This document shows positions 1-8,110 of a stretch of DNA of 35,456 nt, in pieces. Made by a program: the position numbers and the translations under genes. The notes beneath the pieces are model-generated. The model did no database searches, was not told the origin of the DNA, and saw only the letters and a list, made by a program, of their open reading frames with translations. Origin of the DNA: an uncultured Lachnospiraceae bacterium (GTDB lineage Bacteria > Bacillota > Clostridia > Lachnospirales > Lachnospiraceae). The stretch is taken from NCBI GenBank assembly GCA_946631935.1, contig CAMPAP010000145.1, positions 1 through 35,456 of the forward strand. Reading direction: 5' to 3'. Positions within the stretch are counted from its first letter, which is position 1. The number at the start of each line of letters is the position of its first letter.

Positions 1-1146
1 TGGAGAGAGGTGCATGAGCTGCACGGCTATCAGGAGGTTTCCGCGCCGGTGCTCAACTCGAAGGCGCTCTGGGTGACCTCCGGACACTGGGCACACTACA
101 AGCACAATATGTTCCTTGCCCCGATGGATGAGGAAGTTCTCTATGAAGGAAAACCGATCGAGCTTGACGAGACGGCAATGTATTCGGCGAAGCCGATGAA
201 CTGCCCGAACGCCGTCATGATCTACAAGCGCAGCCAGAGAAGCTACAAGGAGCTCCCGCTCCGCTTCAACACGGTCGACGTTATTCACAGAAAAGAGAAA
301 TCCGGCCAGCTGAACGGCCTCTTCCGCGTGCAGCAGTTCCGCCAGGACGACTCCCATAACTTCATCACCGCGGACCAGATCGAAGAAGAGATCGCGGATA
401 TCATGGAGATCGCAGACCAGATCTATTCCACCTTCGGAGTTACATACAGGGCTGAACTTTCAACCAGACCCGATGACTTCATGGGTGATATCGAGACATG
501 GGACAGAGCAGAAGAAGCCCTTAAGAAGATCCTTGATAAAAAATACGGCGAGGGCGGATATGAGATCAACGAGGGAGACGGTGCTTTCTACGGTCCCAAG
601 ATCGATCTTCAGATGAAGGATGCTCTCGGAAGAGAATGGCAGTGCGGAACCATACAGCTTGACTTCCAGCTTCCTCACAACTTCGGACTTACCTATCAGG
701 ATGCAGACGGAGCGATGACACAGCCCATTGTCATTCACAGAGCCATCTTCGGATCCTTTGAGAGATTTATCGGTATCATAATTGAGAATTTCAAAGGAGC
801 ATTTCCTTTCTGGATCTCTCCTTACCAGGTCGCTCTTGTGCCCATTAAGCCGGAGCACAATGAATTCGCCAAAGACCTTCAGAAAAAGCTTGAAGATGCC
901 GGTATAAGAGTCGAAGCTGATTATGCCGACAGAAATATGAACGAGAAGATCAAATTCTTCAAGACAATGAAGGATCCTTATATTGTCGTTATCGGTGACA
1001 AGGAAATGGAATCAGGAACTCTTTCCATCACCGTAAGAGGCCAGAAGGAGCAGCTTCACGGAATCCCCGTCCAGGCATTTGTGGATGCCTGCAGACGTCT
1101 CAATGAAAACAGAGACCGTGAATTGGATGGACAGATAAATGGCTGA
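1..1146 (+). CDS. thrS: Threonyl-tRNA synthetase, C-terminal part (5' truncated by window edge)
   Basis: Charges tRNA-Thr with threonine in the cytoplasm. The reading frame is open from base 1, so the start lies upstream; about 381 codons remain of a protein that is usually around 580-640 residues. What is left is the class II catalytic core and the anticodon-binding domain. Visible signatures are MNCPNA (zinc-ligand Cys), VIHRKEKSG, the motif 2 region FRVQQFRQDDSHNF, GEGAFYGPKI-like GDGAFYGPKID, WQCGTIQLDFQLP and motif 3 HRAIFGSFERFIGI. The end overlaps the next gene by 8 nt. The first ~420 bases have higher GC (about 56% by hand count) and different codon choice (all six Pro codons CCG, four CGC Arg) from the rest of the gene and the window (see findings). 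Confidence 0.97.
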   Translation, partial: WREVHELHGYQEVSAPVLNSKALWVTSGHWAHYKHNMFLAPMDEEVLYEGKPIELDETAMYSAKPMNCPNAVMIYKRSQRSYKELPLRFNTVDVIHRKEKSGQLNGLFRVQQFRQDDSHNFITADQIEEEIADIMEIADQIYSTFGVTYRAELSTRPDDFMGDIETWDRAEEALKKILDKKYGEGGYEINEGDGAFYGPKIDLQMKDALGREWQCGTIQLDFQLPHNFGLTYQDADGAMTQPIVIHRAIFGSFERFIGIIIENFKGAFPFWISPYQVALVPIKPEHNEFAKDLQKKLEDAGIRVEADYADRNMNEKIKFFKTMKDPYIVVIGDKEMESGTLSITVRGQKEQLHGIPVQAFVDACRRLNENRDRELDGQING

Positions 1147-3430
1147 TAACAAAGCATATTCCAGAGGACAGGCAATATATGAAGCCGGAAGTGCCATCAC
1201 TTCACTGAGCCTTATAGCATCCGGGCGCGTCGCCGCTGTTTATCCCGGCGGTGCCATGATGCTTGAAAGAGGTGATGTTGCAGGCATTACCGATGTTGTT
1301 AACGAGGCTTTCTTTTTGGGCTATAAAGCGGTTGCGGATACTGTTGTGATCTCATATCCGTATTCCAATCCGGAGGCCCTTGAACAGCTTTTTTCACAGC
1401 ATCCCGATTTTGCCAGGGTGTCTCTATGCTCAATGTTTAAGCAGATAACGGGACTTTTAGGACAGTGCCAGAAATCCGAGCATCACACAGGAGACCTTCA
1501 CCAGAAGCTTGGCAGGGATATATCCCTTTATTCGGAGCTTTGCCGTAAGTACAGGATCAAAGCTGAAGATATCACAGAGGTTGATGAACTTGACACATAT
1601 ATGATCGAAGAGTCATCAGATACCTGGCTTGCGGATTATTATTCCGGTCTGGGAAAACTCTACCAGTCCGAAACCGGCAAGACTGTTACTTCCGACATGT
1701 CTGTCACAATGGGAATGGTCAGGAAAGGAAGTCTTGATGCGAGAAAAGCCTTTCAGCTTCTGGATAACTATTATTCCTTCAGACAGGAAATGGCTGCAAT
1801 CTACTTTAAGGAAAGCGGCGAAGATTTCTATTCAAAACTGACGGACCTCTTCGTAAGGATGAATCTCGGATCAAATGAGATCATGGATCTTCACAGGATC
1901 ATCTCACGCATTGAGGAATCGTATTTTGATGAAGCCGGACTCGATAAAGAGATCTATCGTAACAGGATCGATGAATTCGCAGACCGTGCTGACAGCATTT
2001 TTGAACAGGCTGACAGTCTTCCCGAAGAGGAAGAAAATGAAGAGATCATGCCTGCTCCGGAGCTGGATAATTCCCTGGATCAGATCATTGACTTTATTGA
2101 GGATGAATCAGAAACCGTCATCAATTTCAGAACCCACATAATGGATTATCGTAATGTGGACGATCCGGAATCCATCGATGATGATGTCTCCACATTAAGA
2201 AAGAGGATAGCAAAGGAATTCAATGAGATCTACAAGATGGTATTCTTCAAGTCTCTTGAAAAAAAGCCAACTCTTCCTGTCCTGATGTTTTTGTATTTCG
2301 GATATGTCGACGAGAAACTTGCAGGAAAAAAATATACGTCGATCCTTGCAAAACTGGCGCAGTCCGTTTCGGATAATTCCGATGCGGGAGTTTATACTTT
2401 TTACGGATGGCTTAAGAGTATTTATAACTGCAAAAAGGATCCCAGCCGTGACGAGTTTGAATCGGATTATGTGGACTCGGTTCACAAGCTGAAAGTTCAG
2501 GGCAAGATCGATGCGCAGGCCGAAAAAAAGATGCTGGCCGACGGAAAAGCCAGGGCTTCTTTTGAACTTGATAATTTCTTCAGGATCGCGGACAAGGTAA
2601 CCTATGGAAGGATCACCACATTCTGTCCCATCTTTACCGAAGGAACATGTATAAAAGATCCTTCATCCACATATGTTGATCTTGGCGGATTGTCCGAAGC
2701 ACTTGATGCGGTACGCTCAGTTGATTATTCAGCCTTCTACAGGGAAAGTCTCGATCATAAGAATCTTGACGTCATGGGTAAGGAGACCATCCATCTTGAA
2801 TACCTTCCCGACTTCATACTTATGCCCAACATGGGAACAAGAGCCGTTATGTGGCAGGAGATAGAAGGCAAGCTCAGGAATTCACCTGCAAGAGTTGCGA
2901 TCTCCATCTTCCATGCCGAGGAGCTGAAGAATACCATCATCAGGATCGCCGGAGAGTTCAGATGGGAGATGTGCAAGAGGGTCCAGGGCGCAAGATGGAA
3001 CGACGTCACGGAAAGATCACTTACCAGCGAATATTTCGATTATGTCCAGTTCTACAGAAAGAACAGGGACCTAAGCCCCGAGATAAAGGAAAGGATCAGG
3101 ACATCCCTTCAGAGGGCGAAGAACAGTTTCAAGGAAATGTTTGTGCGTGATTACATCCTCTATGTGATGTTTGAGGGCAACGGATCTCCCAGGCTCAATA
3201 AAGTGGCAAGACAGATAATCTATACATATTGTCCTTTTGACCGGGATACTACGGACAAGCTCAGGAAAAATCCCATCTACTCCGAGATAATAGAGCATGC
3301 GGATGTGAAGAGAGCGCAGAGACTTCATAAGCTTGAGACACTTGAAAAGAAGATAAGTAATGCAGGGCAGCAGGTTCCCGTGACACTCAGGGATGAGATG
3401 GCATTTGTTGCGGGAAAAGTAAAATTGTAA
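1139..3430 (+). CDS. Large protein with N-terminal cyclic-nucleotide-binding-like domain, C-terminal region unknown
   Basis: 763 residues. The first ~100 residues resemble the Crp/CAP cNMP-binding fold: GQAIYEAGSAITSLSLIASG followed by RVAAVYPGG, MMLERGDVAGI and a later ISYPYSNPEAL stretch match the usual order of a 'kkGe.i...y.I.sG.v.v' strand pair and a 'l..Gd..G' turn. No helix-turn-helix is evident behind it, so it is not an ordinary Crp-type regulator. The remaining ~650 residues look mostly helical, with an acidic linker near residues 296-325, and I recognise no family. No signal peptide or membrane segment is seen, so it is probably cytoplasmic. The start ATG overlaps the thrS stop by 8 nt, implying co-transcription. 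Function is unknown; a sensor or scaffold role is only a guess. Confidence 0.85.
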   Translation: MADNKAYSRGQAIYEAGSAITSLSLIASGRVAAVYPGGAMMLERGDVAGITDVVNEAFFLGYKAVADTVVISYPYSNPEALEQLFSQHPDFARVSLCSMFKQITGLLGQCQKSEHHTGDLHQKLGRDISLYSELCRKYRIKAEDITEVDELDTYMIEESSDTWLADYYSGLGKLYQSETGKTVTSDMSVTMGMVRKGSLDARKAFQLLDNYYSFRQEMAAIYFKESGEDFYSKLTDLFVRMNLGSNEIMDLHRIISRIEESYFDEAGLDKEIYRNRIDEFADRADSIFEQADSLPEEEENEEIMPAPELDNSLDQIIDFIEDESETVINFRTHIMDYRNVDDPESIDDDVSTLRKRIAKEFNEIYKMVFFKSLEKKPTLPVLMFLYFGYVDEKLAGKKYTSILAKLAQSVSDNSDAGVYTFYGWLKSIYNCKKDPSRDEFESDYVDSVHKLKVQGKIDAQAEKKMLADGKARASFELDNFFRIADKVTYGRITTFCPIFTEGTCIKDPSSTYVDLGGLSEALDAVRSVDYSAFYRESLDHKNLDVMGKETIHLEYLPDFILMPNMGTRAVMWQEIEGKLRNSPARVAISIFHAEELKNTIIRIAGEFRWEMCKRVQGARWNDVTERSLTSEYFDYVQFYRKNRDLSPEIKERIRTSLQRAKNSFKEMFVRDYILYVMFEGNGSPRLNKVARQIIYTYCPFDRDTTDKLRKNPIYSEIIEHADVKRAQRLHKLETLEKKISNAGQQVPVTLRDEMAFVAGKVKL

Positions 3431-3449
3431 AAGAGGGAATCAAACGGCA

Positions 3450-3683
3450 ATGAATCCAATCGCTATGATGCAGGCTGCCGGCCGCATAAAAATATTTCAG
3501 GAACAGCATCCGAAGGCACTTGCTTTTATCAGATCGGTCTCCGAAGGAGACATAAGAGAAGGATCGGTCATCGAAGTAAAGGTCATAACGCCGGAAGGCA
3601 AGGAATCGGTTTCCAATATAAAAGTGACAAAGGATGATATGGAAACATTCAAGCTTTTTAAAAACAGCAGCTCGGGTAACTGA
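3450..3683 (+). CDS. Small conserved-looking hypothetical protein (77 aa)
   Basis: No function recognised. It starts with MNPIAMMQAAGRIKIFQEQHP, which looks helical, and then has a beta-rich segment (EGSVIEVKVITPEGKE followed by SNIKVTKDD). A weak GAGGG ribosome site lies upstream (3434-3438). It sits 19 nt after the cNMP-binding-like gene and only 2 nt before the MoxR gene, so it is very probably part of the same transcript. There are no membrane segments or cysteine motifs. The good spacing and codon use typical of the neighbourhood support a real gene. Confidence 0.75.
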   Translation: MNPIAMMQAAGRIKIFQEQHPKALAFIRSVSEGDIREGSVIEVKVITPEGKESVSNIKVTKDDMETFKLFKNSSSGN

Positions 3684-3685
3684 AA

Positions 3686-4609
3686 ATGAAGACAGATGAA
3701 GTTATAAGTGAAATCGAAAAAGTCATTCGCGGTAAGAAGGGAGTCATAACCATGACTCTGGCTACTCTTCTTGCTGGAGGACATGTTCTTTTGGAGGATA
3801 TTCCCGGAGTCGGCAAGACCACTCTTGCGGTAGCTCTTTCCAAAGCTCTCGGACTTGAGTATTCGAGAGTCCAGTTTACTCCTGATGTTGTCCCCGGGGA
3901 TCTTCTGGGATTTACATATTATGACCAGAAAAGCGGTGAGTTTATTTTTAGGGAAGGCAGTATATATACCAATCTGTTCCTTGCAGATGAGATCAACAGG
4001 ACGTCTCCCAAGACCCAGTCGGCACTTCTTGAAGTAATGGAAGAAAGAAATGCTACTGTTGAAGGCAAGACCAGAAAGCTCCCGGATCCTTTTTTTGTAA
4101 TAGCCACCGAGAACCCTTACGGTTCAAGCGGAACGCAGAAACTTCCCGAATCCCAGATGGACAGATTTATGACATGTATGTCAATGGGATACCCGGACCA
4201 TGCATGTGAGGTCGAAGTTCTCATGAACGATGCAAGGACAAGGATAGACGATATCAGACCCGTCCTTACTGCAGGAGAGATATCGGAAATACAGAAAAAA
4301 GTAAATGAGATCCACACGGATCCTTCTGTGTATGATTATATTGTGGCGCTTTCCGAAGCCACACGTAAGGATGAGAGATTGTCCTTAGGTCTTTCACCGA
4401 GAGGAAGCATTGCTCTTTATAAAGTTTCCTGTGCCCTTGCTTATATGTCGGACAGAGACTATGTCACTCCTTATGATATAAACGCAGCCTGGATGAGAGT
4501 CGCATCTCACAGGGTCCGCATATCTGCCAGAGGAAGGTCGTTGGGAATGACTTCGGATGAGGTCCTTGATCAGATATTCAGATCTGTCCCCGTGCCCAAG
4601 GTGGGCTGA
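3686..4609 (+). CDS. MoxR-family AAA+ ATPase
   Basis: 307 residues, normal length for MoxR proteins, which are chaperone-like AAA+ ATPases usually encoded next to DUF58 and transglutaminase genes. The Walker A motif is GVGKTT (residues 41-46) and the Walker B motif is LFLADEINR (97-105). The sensor 1 region is VIATENP, with Asn143. The segment QMDRF and the C-terminal lid (LGLSPRGSIALYKVSCALA) are also typical. It begins 2 nt after the 77-residue gene and is followed 12 nt later by a DUF58 gene. In this family the ATPase is thought to remodel or activate the partner proteins from the cytoplasmic side; the specific client here is not visible. Confidence 0.95.
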   Translation: MKTDEVISEIEKVIRGKKGVITMTLATLLAGGHVLLEDIPGVGKTTLAVALSKALGLEYSRVQFTPDVVPGDLLGFTYYDQKSGEFIFREGSIYTNLFLADEINRTSPKTQSALLEVMEERNATVEGKTRKLPDPFFVIATENPYGSSGTQKLPESQMDRFMTCMSMGYPDHACEVEVLMNDARTRIDDIRPVLTAGEISEIQKKVNEIHTDPSVYDYIVALSEATRKDERLSLGLSPRGSIALYKVSCALAYMSDRDYVTPYDINAAWMRVASHRVRISARGRSLGMTSDEVLDQIFRSVPVPKVG

Positions 4610-4621
4610 TCATCTCTTGAT

Positions 4622-5626
4622 ATGGAACATATTAAAAATGCTCTGTATATAGTTTCATATGTACTTATGGTAGCGGCACTTCTTATCGTGTCGGTATTTT
4701 TCAGGCAGATCCTTGCCTCGGTTCTTCTGATATTTCTTGTAATACTCCCATTTATTTCATTATATGCCGGATCTTACGGCGCACGTCGTTTAAGCGTAAG
4801 CGCATCCCTTCCTTCGGGAACTGTTGATGAAGGAGATGAATTCAGGATCCGTCTTAAGATCAGAAACACATGCGCTGTTCCTATGCTGCGCTGCATACTT
4901 GAATATACATTCTGTAATATGTACAGACAGGATGACAGGTCCTTTTCCATAACCCTTCCCGGGGAAAGCTTTGCAAATGATACATACGACGTATGCTTCA
5001 AAACGGGTATGCCCGGTGTCTTTACTTTCGATGCGGATCATCTTCTTGTGAGTGATCCACTGCATTTCCATACATTCAGGATAAAAAATGAAATCCACAT
5101 AAGATGCTATATCATGCCCCGGGTTATACCCATCCCTTATGTTCCTCTCGTCATGTATGAAGGAGAATCCGCAGACGAGTTGATATCGGAAAACGGTGAG
5201 CTTACAAGGGATATCAGGCAGCTTCGGGAGTACAGGGCCGGAGACAGGCTTAAGGATATTCACTGGAAAGCTTCCGCACAAAAGGGAGAACTCATAACCA
5301 AGGAGTACGAAAGAAGCACGGATCTGTTGTACCTGCTTCTCCCCGAAGTTAAAAAAGGCGCTGAGGAAAAGGTTCTCAGAAGATATTACTCTCTGGGAAA
5401 AGCAATGGTTGAAGCTTCAATGGGATTTGTCTGTGCGGTCTTTGATCCTTCCGATAAAAGCTTTGAAGAACTGAAGGTAAGCGATGCGGATTCTCTTAAT
5501 GACAGCATCTGCAGGATCATGGACCTTGGTTCTTCGTCAGATGACGTATATGCAAATTACATGTATCAGAATCCCGAATGCACGGGTGTTATAAGGATAT
5601 GTCCCGAAGAGATAATAAACACATAA
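4622..5626 (+). CDS. DUF58 domain protein, membrane anchored
   Basis: 334 residues. Two hydrophobic segments at about residues 9-26 and 28-50 anchor it in the membrane. The DUF58 hallmark REYRAGDRLKDIHWK is at residues 202-216 and is followed by KGELITKEYE. DUF58 proteins often resemble von Willebrand factor A domains and work with the MoxR ATPase; the role is not well defined. The ribosome site is weak, so translation may be coupled to the MoxR gene, which ends 12 nt upstream. The end overlaps the reading frame of the transglutaminase gene. Membership of the MoxR/DUF58/transglutaminase trio is clear from both sequence and order. Confidence 0.93.
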   Translation: MEHIKNALYIVSYVLMVAALLIVSVFFRQILASVLLIFLVILPFISLYAGSYGARRLSVSASLPSGTVDEGDEFRIRLKIRNTCAVPMLRCILEYTFCNMYRQDDRSFSITLPGESFANDTYDVCFKTGMPGVFTFDADHLLVSDPLHFHTFRIKNEIHIRCYIMPRVIPIPYVPLVMYEGESADELISENGELTRDIRQLREYRAGDRLKDIHWKASAQKGELITKEYERSTDLLYLLLPEVKKGAEEKVLRRYYSLGKAMVEASMGFVCAVFDPSDKSFEELKVSDADSLNDSICRIMDLGSSSDDVYANYMYQNPECTGVIRICPEEIINT

Positions 5627-8007
5627 AAAAAATAAATATAATGAGTCTTCAGACAGATCCCCATCCCGGCTTCATGGGAAGAAGAGAACTTGGGAAAAGA
5701 GCTGCGCAGCTGACTGAACGCGGAGTGTGTGAAGGGGATATCTTAAAGGAAAGACTTCCGCGAAAATATGTATCTGTCCTTTTAAGAGGGCTGCTCATCT
5801 TTCTTGCATCATACGGTACCGTTTGGGGACTGGTGTCTTCCTTTGACCTTGCATACGATCCCGTAAAAGTATTTTTCGGGATTCTGGTCCTTTCTGTTTT
5901 TTCCGCTTCGATCTACTACAACAGACTGACCTTCTATGTGGGATATGTGATAATGTTCCTTACGTTTTTCGTGTATTCCGTCACAAGGTATTCTTATATA
6001 AACTCAGGATTTCAGGCCATAATAAACGAGATTAACGAACACTATGTGGATTATTTTTCGCTTCCAGCATTAAGGGTGTCCCAGGAGATCATAGCCGACA
6101 GAAATCTTACGGTTCCCATCGCGTGCATCTTCATCGGATGGGTATACTGCATTATGCTGAATGTCACCATATCCAGCTATATGAACCCTGCCCTTACTTT
6201 TGTCATAACATTTCTTCCTCTTCAGGCTGCTTTCTATATCGACATCATGCCTCCGTATCTTTGCATGATGATGCTCATCATGTGCTACGTATCTGTTCTT
6301 GTGCTTTCGAGAGCAGGATATTATGCGCTTCCATACAGATATAAAAAATATGTACTCTTTTCAAGAAGGCGGAGAAAAAAAGGATTTGAAGATTCCTACA
6401 TTCTTTCCGCAAAGGGAATGCTTTCGGTATTCTGGGTATCTCTTGCGATCTCACTTGCATTTTATGTTGTGGCAACAGCTGTCTTCGGAGATAGTTTTTC
6501 GACGAAGTATGTATCCAACAAACTGAAAAACAAAATGGATGATTATGTCGAGATAATAGTCATGAACGGCATTACATCTGTTTTCAACAGATATGATGCC
6601 AAGGGCGGCCTGGCCAGAGGGAGGCTGGGGGGTATAGGTTCTGTTACTCCGGACTATGATACCGATCTTGAAGTTACTTATGTTCCCGATTCCACGGATA
6701 CGGTTTATCTGAGGGCTTTTGTGGGAGATACATATACCATAGACAGATTCAGCGAGGCGGATGATCCTAACTACAGCATTGTAAATGAACCCTTCCATCC
6801 GGATGAAGATGTCAGGGAGATGGAGATTTTCAATATCGATGCGGATGAAGGATATTATTATCTTCCGTATCATACCTTTGAAGCGGATGGGGACATGGAC
6901 GGAGCTTCCCATGTAACTTATGTTCCGGTTCATGAAGAAGATGATTATCCCATTGATGATGATGAGATGTATCCGTATTCCGAATATGTTTTTGAGCATT
7001 ACACACAGGTACCGGAATCCCTTATACCGGTTTTGGATGATGTCGTTGATAAGGGAGATCTTATTACCGATAAAAGGGGTAATGAAGGGATGCTTGACTG
7101 CTGCTACAGACTGCAAAAATATTTTGCGGAAAATTACAGATATTCCCTTCAGCCCGGCAGGACTCCCATGGGCAGTGATGTGGTGGAATATTTCCTTACA
7201 TCCCAGGACAGGGGCTACTGTATGCACTATGCCTCCGCATCCACTCTTATACTCAGGTATCTTGGGATACCCGCCAGATATTGTGAGGGATATGTGATCA
7301 CGGCATCATCTCTTTCCCAGGGTGAACTCGTATCTGAAGAAGGAGGAGAAAAGAAAGTAAAAGTACAGCTGACGGATGCCGCAGCCCATGCGTGGGTTGA
7401 GGTCTATATGATCAATTACGGCTGGGTGCCTTATGAAATGACACCTCCGTCATTCGGTGATGAAGAATATGCTGATATGGGTTCTCTTATGAGCATACTT
7501 TCGGGTCTCTTTACAAGCACCTCGAGACAGGAGGATGGTGATACGGCTGAAGAAAGCATTGCAGCCGGAACCGGCGAGATGTTCTCAAGGTTTGGAAAGA
7601 GCGTCGCTTTTCTGATAAAGCCTGTGGGTTTTTCCATAGCTGCGCTGATCCTTATCCTTATTATGAGACCCCTTGCTCTTTCACTGTATTCTTATCTGAA
7701 GGTTTTATTCTCCTTAAGGAAAGGAGATTACTCGGATGCATATCTGAGAAGATACAGATCGTATTCCTCAAGGCTTCTGAAGCTGAAAGCGATCTCCACG
7801 GTCAATGCTGATCCCCTGATCATTGCAGATGCGCTTGGCGGCTGCATTAAGGATGAAAAAGATCTTGAGAAGATCAGTCGTATCGCAGAGAATGCAAGAA
7901 GGGCAGCGTATTCCCGGGAAGGGATAGGAGAATATGAATACAAAACATCCTGTCCCGATATGAGACACATTGCAGCCGAGGTGAAAAAAAACATGAGTCA
8001 CCGTTGA
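5578..8007 (+). CDS. Membrane transglutaminase-like (papain-fold) protein
   Basis: 809 residues from the longest start. The N-terminal third has several membrane segments (around 62-85, 95-140, 178-250 and 280-305). An extracellular region follows, with a transglutaminase-like core: Cys548 in DRGYCMHYAS, His604 in AAAHAWVEVY and Glu620 in GWVPYEMTPP at the usual Asp position. One more membrane segment (~680-705) and a cytoplasmic tail complete it. The fold is shared by cysteine peptidases and transglutaminases; the substrate is unknown, probably an envelope protein. The start is unresolved among ATG 5578, 5599 and 5641: none has a well-spaced ribosome site, and the first two overlap the DUF58 gene. 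The stop codon overlaps the -35 box of the next promoter. Confidence 0.92.
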   Translation: MHGCYKDMSRRDNKHIKKINIMSLQTDPHPGFMGRRELGKRAAQLTERGVCEGDILKERLPRKYVSVLLRGLLIFLASYGTVWGLVSSFDLAYDPVKVFFGILVLSVFSASIYYNRLTFYVGYVIMFLTFFVYSVTRYSYINSGFQAIINEINEHYVDYFSLPALRVSQEIIADRNLTVPIACIFIGWVYCIMLNVTISSYMNPALTFVITFLPLQAAFYIDIMPPYLCMMMLIMCYVSVLVLSRAGYYALPYRYKKYVLFSRRRRKKGFEDSYILSAKGMLSVFWVSLAISLAFYVVATAVFGDSFSTKYVSNKLKNKMDDYVEIIVMNGITSVFNRYDAKGGLARGRLGGIGSVTPDYDTDLEVTYVPDSTDTVYLRAFVGDTYTIDRFSEADDPNYSIVNEPFHPDEDVREMEIFNIDADEGYYYLPYHTFEADGDMDGASHVTYVPVHEEDDYPIDDDEMYPYSEYVFEHYTQVPESLIPVLDDVVDKGDLITDKRGNEGMLDCCYRLQKYFAENYRYSLQPGRTPMGSDVVEYFLTSQDRGYCMHYASASTLILRYLGIPARYCEGYVITASSLSQGELVSEEGGEKKVKVQLTDAAAHAWVEVYMINYGWVPYEMTPPSFGDEEYADMGSLMSILSGLFTSTSRQEDGDTAEESIAAGTGEMFSRFGKSVAFLIKPVGFSIAALILILIMRPLALSLYSYLKVLFSLRKGDYSDAYLRRYRSYSSRLLKLKAISTVNADPLIIADALGGCIKDEKDLEKISRIAENARRAAYSREGIGEYEYKTSCPDMRHIAAEVKKNMSHR

Positions 8008-8032
8008 ATAAAAAGCACGGAAACTGTATAAT
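8004..8032 (+). promoter_or_regulatory. Promoter of the glycerol operon
   Basis: TTGAAT at 8004-8009, a 17-bp spacer and a perfect TATAAT at 8027-8032. Transcription would start near 8039, leaving a leader of about 70 nt that contains a GGGACGGTTC repeat (8048-8070) and a small CTGCC/GGCAG inverted repeat (8064-8080). Confidence 0.75.
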
Positions 8033-8047
8033 ATAAATGTAGTTTCC

Positions 8048-8070
8048 AAACAAAGGGACGGTTCTGCCGT
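8048..8070 (+). repeat. Dispersed repeat with GGGACGGTTC core, copy in glycerol operon leader
   Basis: The sequence AAACAAAGGGACGGTTCTGC plus CGT matches, in the opposite orientation, the two copies between the DUF5711 and flagellin genes (31971-31999 and 32010-32037). The shared part is AAACA/GGGACGGTTC/GCCGT. Confidence 0.6.
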
Positions 8071-8110
8071 ATCAGGGCAGGTGCCGCCGAATTGGTAAAT
8101 TGAGGTGTTT

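Noticed and set aside
6451..7227. Minus-strand open frame (258 codons) inside the transglutaminase gene
   Set aside because: Antisense to a gene with catalytic motifs; Ile/His-rich product typical of reverse-frame translation in this codon usage.
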